The translations under genes were made by a program, and so were the position numbers. A stretch of 64,000 nt of DNA from Desulfovibrio psychrotolerans (GTDB lineage: Bacteria > Desulfobacterota > Desulfovibrionia > Desulfovibrionales > Desulfovibrionaceae): NCBI RefSeq assembly GCF_013340305.1, contig NZ_BLVP01000008.1:421408-485407 (forward strand), read 5' to 3'. Positions 58,901 to 64,000 of the stretch are shown here, in pieces. The notes below the pieces were generated by a model. That model searched no databases. It saw only the letters and a program-made list of their open reading frames with translations, and was not told where the DNA came from. Position 1 is the stretch's first letter. Each line of letters starts with the position of its first letter.

Positions 58901-61561
58901 GTGCCAGAAAAGTTGATGAAAGTATTGCCGCTGGTGGCCTGCTTCATATTTGTGGTCATGCTGTCTGCGTGTAACGGGGGGGATTTGGAGGCCATGGTAG
59001 CCGAGGGCGACCGGTATATGGCTGAGCAGAACTATCAGGGGGCCATTGTCATATACAAGACCGTGCTCGAGAAGGACCCCGGGCGCATGGCTGCCCGGCT
59101 GGGGCTGGGCAGGGCGTATCTGATGTCCGGAAAAATCGAACTGGCCGAGACGAACCTTGAAAAGTACCGCAAGCAGAATCCTTACGACAAGTCCGTGCTC
59201 ATAGACATGGCGCGGCTGCATGCCTCCATGGGCCGGAATCTTTCCGCGCAGGAGAGTCTGAAGGAGTATCTTGAGGCATTTCCTGATTCTGCGGAAGGGC
59301 ATGAAGCCAAGGGCATTCTGGACATGAACGACAAGGATCCCGTTTCTGCCGAAGCGGAGTTGCAGCGGGCGCTGCAGATTGAGCCTGGTCGGGTGAGTGC
59401 CTCCGTTGCGCTTGCCAAGCTCTATGCCGAGCAGAAGCGGTTTGACGAAGCTACGCCCATTGTGCGCTTGGTGCTGGAAAAAGACCCGGTGAACAAGGGT
59501 GCCCTGTATCTGGACGCGAGCATAGGGGCCGCTACGGGAAATGAAGACCGCATGATGAAGGCGTATTCCACGCTGGCGGAAAACTATCCCAACGAGGCGG
59601 TTGCCGAATATATGGTGGCCAAGGGTATGCTTTCCCGCAAGGAGTATGAAAGTGCCGACACCCTTGGGCAGACCATGATCGGCAAATACCCCGCCGAACC
59701 CTACGGGCTGAAAATCCGGGGGCTGGTCTCCTTCTTCCGGGGGGAATACGCCTCTGCCATTACCTACTTTGGCAGCGCACTGAACAAGCGCCGCGATGTG
59801 GAAAGCTTTTTTTATCTGGGCCTGAGCCACTATGGTTCGGGCAACCTTGAATCGGCTCTGACGGAATTGCGCATGGCGGCTGACGGTGCCCCCGGGGACA
59901 CGCGGTCGCTGGAGATGATCAGCCTTATCTATCTGCAGCAGGGCCGTATTGCGGAGAGCATTGCCGAAGCGGAAAAGGTTATTGAGCTTAACCCGGATAA
60001 CGCCGTGGCGCGTACCATACTCAGCGATGCACTGATCGCTTCCGGCAACAGTGAAAAGGCGTTGCAGGAACTGGAGCGCGTGACGGAACTGAAGCCGGAG
60101 GATTATAGCGCATCCATCAAGAAGGGGCTGCTGCACATGTCCATGGGCGATATGGACGGAACGGAAGATGCCCTGCAGGCTGCCCTGAACAGCGCGCCGG
60201 ACAACACCCGGCCCCGTCTGGTGCTTGCCTCCTTTTACCTGCGCTCGGGGAACCGGGCCAAAGCCATGCAGACCCTTGAACAGGGGCTGGACGGTTCGCC
60301 GGATGATGCCTCGCTGTATATTCCCATGGCCCGTATGCTGCTTCTTGAAAACAAGCGGCAGGAGGCGGTTGGGCTGCTGGCCAAGGCCAAGGCGGCCGAC
60401 CCTGCGGACCCGGCTGCCTATGCCACTATGGCGACCATACGCCTTGCGGAAAATGACGCGACGGGAGCCATAGCCGAGTACGACACGCTGCTGGCCAACA
60501 GGCCGGAGTATGCCGATGCGCTGCTGCAGAAGGCCGCCATTCTGGAGGCCATGAGCAGGCAGAAGGATGCCGATGCCTCTTACGCAGCCGCCCTGCCCAG
60601 AGGCGGAGTGAAGGCGCATTTCGGCTATGCCGCCAGCCTGGCCAGACGGGGCGATGCCGAGGGGGCGCTGGAGATTGTGGAGCGTGGGCTTGCGCAGGTT
60701 CCGCTGGAATCGCGGCTGGTGGGCCTGAAAGCCGACCTGCTGCTGCGGCTGAAACGATTTGATGATGTGCTGGCCCTGTGCCGGGATATGGAGATGCGCC
60801 AGAGCGGTTCTTCCGTGGGGCTGGAAATCCGCACCCGGCTCATGATGGGCGACGCCAAGGGTGCCCAGCGTGTGGCGCGCCAGCTTTGCGAGTTCTCACC
60901 CCGCAACCCGGAAGGGTATCAGGCCCTTGCCAATGTGTATCTTGCCTCCGGTCAGTTTAACGACGCCGTTGCCGCGCTTGAGGAAGGTGTGGATAAGGCG
61001 GGGCCGGAACCGGGACTCTTTCTTGCCCTTGGCAAACTGCACGCAGGCAAGGGCGACATGGATAAGTCCATTGCCTATCTGGACGCAGCCCTTAAGCGCG
61101 ACCCCAAGTTTGTGGTGGGGCATACCGCCAAGGGAGATGTGCTGATGGCGCAGGGCAAGCGCGACAAAGCCATAGAGAGCTACACCAAGGCTCTTGAGAT
61201 TGCGGATGCCTTTGTCCCCGCACTGAACAACCTGGCCATGGTGTACGCGGATATGCCCGGTAAGGCCGCAGAGTCGCTGCGGCTTGCCTACACGGCCTAT
61301 TCCCGCGCGCCATGGGACCCTTCTGTGCTGGATACCTTTGGCTATTCATTCATCCGCAACGGCAAACACGAGGAGGCGGTGAAGGTACTTGAAAAGGCCG
61401 TGGAGCTTGCCTCCAATAATCCCACGGTGCTCTATCATCTCGGACTTGCATACAGCGAGGCCGGCAACGCGGGGCGTGCGCGCGAAGTGTTGCAGGAGTG
61501 CCTTAAGCATGCAGGTCCCAAAGAGGCAGAGGCCGCCAACGCCCTGCTCAAATCTCTGTAG
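58901..61561 (+). CDS. prsT: PEP-CTERM system TPR-repeat lipoprotein
   Basis: The 886-residue protein (GTG start, TGGAGGA upstream) has a lipoprotein signal peptide with lipobox LSAC (Cys24), so it is anchored in the membrane facing the periplasm. The remainder is about 20 tetratricopeptide repeats, e.g. EGDRYMAEQNYQGAIVIYK and LALGKLHAGKGDMDKSIAYL. This size and build match PrsT, a scaffold protein found at exosortase polysaccharide loci. It starts the operon prsT-epsB-export-chain length. Confidence 0.9.
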   Translation: MPEKLMKVLPLVACFIFVVMLSACNGGDLEAMVAEGDRYMAEQNYQGAIVIYKTVLEKDPGRMAARLGLGRAYLMSGKIELAETNLEKYRKQNPYDKSVLIDMARLHASMGRNLSAQESLKEYLEAFPDSAEGHEAKGILDMNDKDPVSAEAELQRALQIEPGRVSASVALAKLYAEQKRFDEATPIVRLVLEKDPVNKGALYLDASIGAATGNEDRMMKAYSTLAENYPNEAVAEYMVAKGMLSRKEYESADTLGQTMIGKYPAEPYGLKIRGLVSFFRGEYASAITYFGSALNKRRDVESFFYLGLSHYGSGNLESALTELRMAADGAPGDTRSLEMISLIYLQQGRIAESIAEAEKVIELNPDNAVARTILSDALIASGNSEKALQELERVTELKPEDYSASIKKGLLHMSMGDMDGTEDALQAALNSAPDNTRPRLVLASFYLRSGNRAKAMQTLEQGLDGSPDDASLYIPMARMLLLENKRQEAVGLLAKAKAADPADPAAYATMATIRLAENDATGAIAEYDTLLANRPEYADALLQKAAILEAMSRQKDADASYAAALPRGGVKAHFGYAASLARRGDAEGALEIVERGLAQVPLESRLVGLKADLLLRLKRFDDVLALCRDMEMRQSGSSVGLEIRTRLMMGDAKGAQRVARQLCEFSPRNPEGYQALANVYLASGQFNDAVAALEEGVDKAGPEPGLFLALGKLHAGKGDMDKSIAYLDAALKRDPKFVVGHTAKGDVLMAQGKRDKAIESYTKALEIADAFVPALNNLAMVYADMPGKAAESLRLAYTAYSRAPWDPSVLDTFGYSFIRNGKHEEAVKVLEKAVELASNNPTVLYHLGLAYSEAGNAGRAREVLQECLKHAGPKEAEAANALLKSL

Positions 61562-61582
61562 GAACGAAACCGGGAGGCGGTT

Positions 61583-62938
61583 ATGACGACATTTGCGGCC
61601 ATGGCATTTCTCAGGGACAGCGTCATATACATTGCTGCGCTGCTGCTGTGTATTCTGCTGGCAATGCCCGATTCGCGGTTTCCCCATATGCTCATGGAGG
61701 CCAACGGCCAGCAACTGCTGATGCTCGGTGCGATCATTCTGGTCACCTCCTGCGCCGTGCAGGTGATGCAGCGTGTGGCCGGAGAGTTCATTTCCTCCCG
61801 CATTGTCGGCACGGGACTGAGTGTCATCATTGCCATAAACCTGCTGCTGGTTCTGCACTCCACGACCGGCATGTTTGAGGGGCTTGAAAAGGCGGCGGTC
61901 ATACTCGTGTGCCTGTTTGCCGTGTTCAAGCTGCTGTGGCAGCTGGCCGGACAGTACTGGCGGCTTATTCCGGGACTGGTGAGCCGCGTGGTGCTGGTGG
62001 GCAACGGCGAACTCTTTAACGAAATGCGCACGCTCATCGCCAACTCCAACGGGCGTTTTGTCCTGCGGGACGTGATTGAATGCCAGCCGCTGCTGGACGC
62101 ATGCGGGCGTTCGCTGCGGGTGGGGTCGCGGGATATCCTGCACAAGGCGCGGGAGGTGAAGGCGGATACGGTGGTGGTTTCTCTTGCCGAGCGGCGCGGG
62201 GCCTTTCCCCTGCAGGACATGCTGGACTGCAAGCTGAGCGGTATGGCTGTGCTGGATGCCCAGCAGTTTTATGAACTGGTCAACCGCAAGCTGATGCTGG
62301 AGAAGATAACGCCCAGCTGGTTCATCTTTGCCAGCGGGTTCCGGATAAACGGGTTCCGGCGTGGCGTGAAGCGGGGACTGGATATTGTTATGGCGCTTAC
62401 AGGGCTGATTATCACAGCACCCTTCCTGCCGTTCATCGCGCTGGCCATTAAACTGGAATCGCCGGGTGACGTGCTGTTCCGGCAGATACGTACGGGATAT
62501 GCGGACCGGGAGTTTGTGATCTTTAAGTTCCGCACCATGCGGCATGACGCGGAAAAGCATTCCGGCGCGGTCTGGGCCAAGGAAAATGACCCGCGCATAA
62601 CCCGCCTGGGCCGTTTTTTGCGCAAGACCCGGATTGACGAGATTCCCCAGCTTATCAACGTGCTTACAGGCGATATGAGCATTGTGGGGCCGCGCCCGGA
62701 GCGCCCGGAATTTATCCGCACGCTGCGGGAGAAGGTGCCCTACTATTCGGAGCGGCATTTTGTGAAGCCGGGCATAACGGGCTGGGCGCAGGTGTGCTAC
62801 CCCTACGGGTCTTCCGTGGAGGATGCGCTGGAGAAGCTGCGCTACGACCTCTACTACATTAAGAATTATTCGCTGGCGTTCGATTTTCTGATCATTTTCA
62901 AGACGGTGGGCGTGGTCATAAACAAGATGGGGCGGTGA
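61583..62938 (+). CDS. XrtA-type polyprenyl-phosphate sugar-1-phosphate transferase (EpsB/TIGR03013 type)
   Basis: The 451-residue membrane protein has four or five N-terminal helices, a Rossmann-like middle part (VVLVGNGELFNEM) and the bacterial sugar transferase domain: KRGLDIVMALTGLI, FRQIRTGYADREFVIFKFRTM and RKTRIDEIPQLINVLTGDMS. It starts glycan assembly by moving a sugar-phosphate to undecaprenyl phosphate. It lies 21 bases after prsT, as in exosortase loci. Confidence 0.91.
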   Translation: MTTFAAMAFLRDSVIYIAALLLCILLAMPDSRFPHMLMEANGQQLLMLGAIILVTSCAVQVMQRVAGEFISSRIVGTGLSVIIAINLLLVLHSTTGMFEGLEKAAVILVCLFAVFKLLWQLAGQYWRLIPGLVSRVVLVGNGELFNEMRTLIANSNGRFVLRDVIECQPLLDACGRSLRVGSRDILHKAREVKADTVVVSLAERRGAFPLQDMLDCKLSGMAVLDAQQFYELVNRKLMLEKITPSWFIFASGFRINGFRRGVKRGLDIVMALTGLIITAPFLPFIALAIKLESPGDVLFRQIRTGYADREFVIFKFRTMRHDAEKHSGAVWAKENDPRITRLGRFLRKTRIDEIPQLINVLTGDMSIVGPRPERPEFIRTLREKVPYYSERHFVKPGITGWAQVCYPYGSSVEDALEKLRYDLYYIKNYSLAFDFLIIFKTVGVVINKMGR

Positions 62939-63045
62939 CGGGTGCGCTGCCGTGCGGCGCGGAAATGACCAGCCCCGCATGTTGCCTGATCAGCCTGAGA
63001 AGATGGATTTTTTAACAGTACGTTGGTTCGCAAGGAGGGTTTGCC

Positions 63046-63846
63046 GTGAAGAATGTGCTACTGGCGCTGATGTGCCTGCTGATGCTGCCCGTGAGCGCTC
63101 TGGCCGCCGACTACGTGATTGGCGAGGGCGATGTGGTGGGGGTGAGCGTGTGGGGAGAGCAGGACCTGACCACGCATGTGAAGGTGCGGCCCGACGGCAA
63201 GATTTCGCTGCCCGGTATTAACGATGTGCAGGCGGCGGGGCTTACGCCGGAACAGTTGCGGGAGTTGCTGACCGGGGGACTGACCACCCTGCTTAAGGAC
63301 CCCATTGTGAGCGTGAGCCTTATCGACAGCCGCAACAGCAACGTGTTTGTGGTAGGCGGGGGAGTGGAATCGCGCGTTTTTCATATGGAAAGCCGCACCA
63401 CGCTGCTGCAACTGCTTGCATCGCTCGGCTCGCTGCAAGCTGCCGACCTGCACGCCTCCTATGTCTATCGCGATGGCAAGAAGGTTATGACCGGATTCCA
63501 TGAGCTGTTCAGCAAGGGACAGTTTGAGCAGGACATACAGCTTGAGGCGGGCGATACCGTGTATCTTCCCCTGAAGACAGAGGTGAACGTGTTTGTGGTG
63601 GGTGCTGTGAACAACCCCAAGGCCATATTTTGCCGCGAAGGACTGACCCTGCTGGATGCCATACTCGAAGCGGGGAGTTTTTCCAAGTATGCGGATGAAA
63701 ACAAGACGGTTGTTGTGCGCAAGGAAGGCGATGAGAAGCGCTTTATTGACGTTAAGGCCAAGGACCTGGTCAACAAGGGTGATCTTGCCCAGAACCTGCC
63801 GCTTCAGGCCGGTGACTACATTATCGTGAAAGAGAGCTACTTCTAG
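63046..63846 (+). CDS. Polysaccharide export protein, XrtA/PEP-CTERM type (Wza-like)
   Basis: The 266-residue protein has a signal peptide (VLLALMCLLMLPVSALAA) without lipobox Cys, the Poly_export motif YVIGEGDVVGVSVWGEQDL with VRPDGKISLPGI, and two SLBB segments (FVVGGGVESRVF; VNVFVVGAVNNPKAIF). It forms or caps the outer-membrane export channel. AAGGAGG lies upstream of the start. The gene ends one base before the chain-length determinant. Confidence 0.91.
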   Translation: MKNVLLALMCLLMLPVSALAADYVIGEGDVVGVSVWGEQDLTTHVKVRPDGKISLPGINDVQAAGLTPEQLRELLTGGLTTLLKDPIVSVSLIDSRNSNVFVVGGGVESRVFHMESRTTLLQLLASLGSLQAADLHASYVYRDGKKVMTGFHELFSKGQFEQDIQLEAGDTVYLPLKTEVNVFVVGAVNNPKAIFCREGLTLLDAILEAGSFSKYADENKTVVVRKEGDEKRFIDVKAKDLVNKGDLAQNLPLQAGDYIIVKESYF

Positions 63847-63847
63847 C

Positions 63848-64000
63848 ATGAACGCCCATCACGCTGCCGATGCAGGCTACGAAGAGGGACGGCAGACGCT
63901 GGATGTGGCGCGCTATGTCTCGCTTGTGTTTGAGCGCAAGGGGCTGTTCGCCATCATTGCCCTGACCGTGATGACGCTGGGTGTCATTGCCAGCTACGTG
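63848..64000 (+). CDS. Chain-length determinant (Wzz/Wzc-type), N-terminus, cut by window
   Basis: Only 51 residues are in the window. TLDVARYVSLVFERKGLFAI followed by the helix IIALTVMTLGVIASY is the usual Wzz start, before the large periplasmic loop. In exosortase loci this gene is followed by a tyrosine kinase-like protein and the exosortase, so both are expected just beyond the window. Confidence 0.75.
   Translation, partial: MNAHHAADAGYEEGRQTLDVARYVSLVFERKGLFAIIALTVMTLGVIASYV

Noticed and set aside
58607-60619. Long minus-strand open frame of 670 codons opposite prsT
   Set aside because: It mirrors the codon pattern of the real TPR gene, has no family motif and no ribosome site.
1-64000. 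CRISPR arrays, insertion sequences, tRNA or rRNA genes, phage attachment sites
   Set aside because: I looked for direct-repeat arrays, transposase motifs, cloverleaf-like CCA ends and rRNA signatures and saw none.

Overview
The window is GC-rich (about 60%) chromosomal DNA from a Gram-negative bacterium. An LptD-type outer-membrane LPS assembly protein, a Wza-type export protein and outer-membrane-style signal peptides show the envelope type. The rpsF-rpsR-rplI-dnaB block, the general gene style and the exosortase/PEP-CTERM polysaccharide locus suggest a desulfobacterial (Desulfovibrio-like) organism. That assignment is inference; no rRNA or tRNA gene is present to test it.

Layout. 0-3.5 kb: small redox and stress genes (end of a DMT exporter, HxlR regulator divergent from a flavodoxin-fold reductase, nitroreductase, 4-OT tautomerase, ABM monooxygenase, a Cys-tailed isomerase-like protein). 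3.5-10.3 kb: housekeeping (dnaB, rplI, rpsR, rpsF, alr, lptD, zinc ribbon). 10.6-16.1 kb: polar amino-acid ABC importer, universal stress protein, FAD oxidoreductase. 16.2-24.5 kb: a regulatory and lipid island with an E1-like/nitroreductase fusion, a FeeM-type N-acyl amino acid synthase, two PilZ proteins (one with a ribbon-helix-helix-like N-terminus), an active and a degenerate GGDEF protein, and a sigma-54 response regulator. 24.9-25.7 kb: PEP-CTERM protein 1. 26.3-53.5 kb: an almost continuous plus-strand exopolysaccharide locus (manC, XrtA-associated FemAB, aminotransferase, glycosyltransferases, ABC flippase candidate, O-antigen ligase/polymerase, UDP-sugar dehydratase, SQD1-like epimerase, many acyl/acetyl-transferases and deacetylases, ATP-grasp), closed by a strong terminator. 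53.7-58.4 kb: PEP-CTERM protein 2, a PEP-CTERM-type CPBP protease and a DevBCA-like exporter, all on the minus strand. 58.9-64 kb: prsT-like TPR lipoprotein, EpsB-type sugar phosphotransferase, polysaccharide export protein and the start of the chain-length determinant. The exosortase itself is not in the window; the cut-off operon at the right edge is where it would be expected.

How it fits together. The strongest unifying signal is regulatory. Sigma-54 type -24/-12 elements of common geometry (TGG near -24 and GC at a fixed 10-base offset) precede both PEP-CTERM genes, the PilZ/N-acyl amino acid synthase/E1-nitroreductase operon and prsT, with a weaker one before manC. The two PEP-CTERM genes also share an upstream TGTAA-N6-CCGAC box at almost the same distance. 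A sigma-54 response regulator and several c-di-GMP proteins are encoded between these targets. I read the window as one envelope/biofilm regulon: c-di-GMP and sigma-54 control the sorted proteins, the polysaccharide machinery and a linked N-acyl amino acid pathway whose E1-nitroreductase step has no established function.
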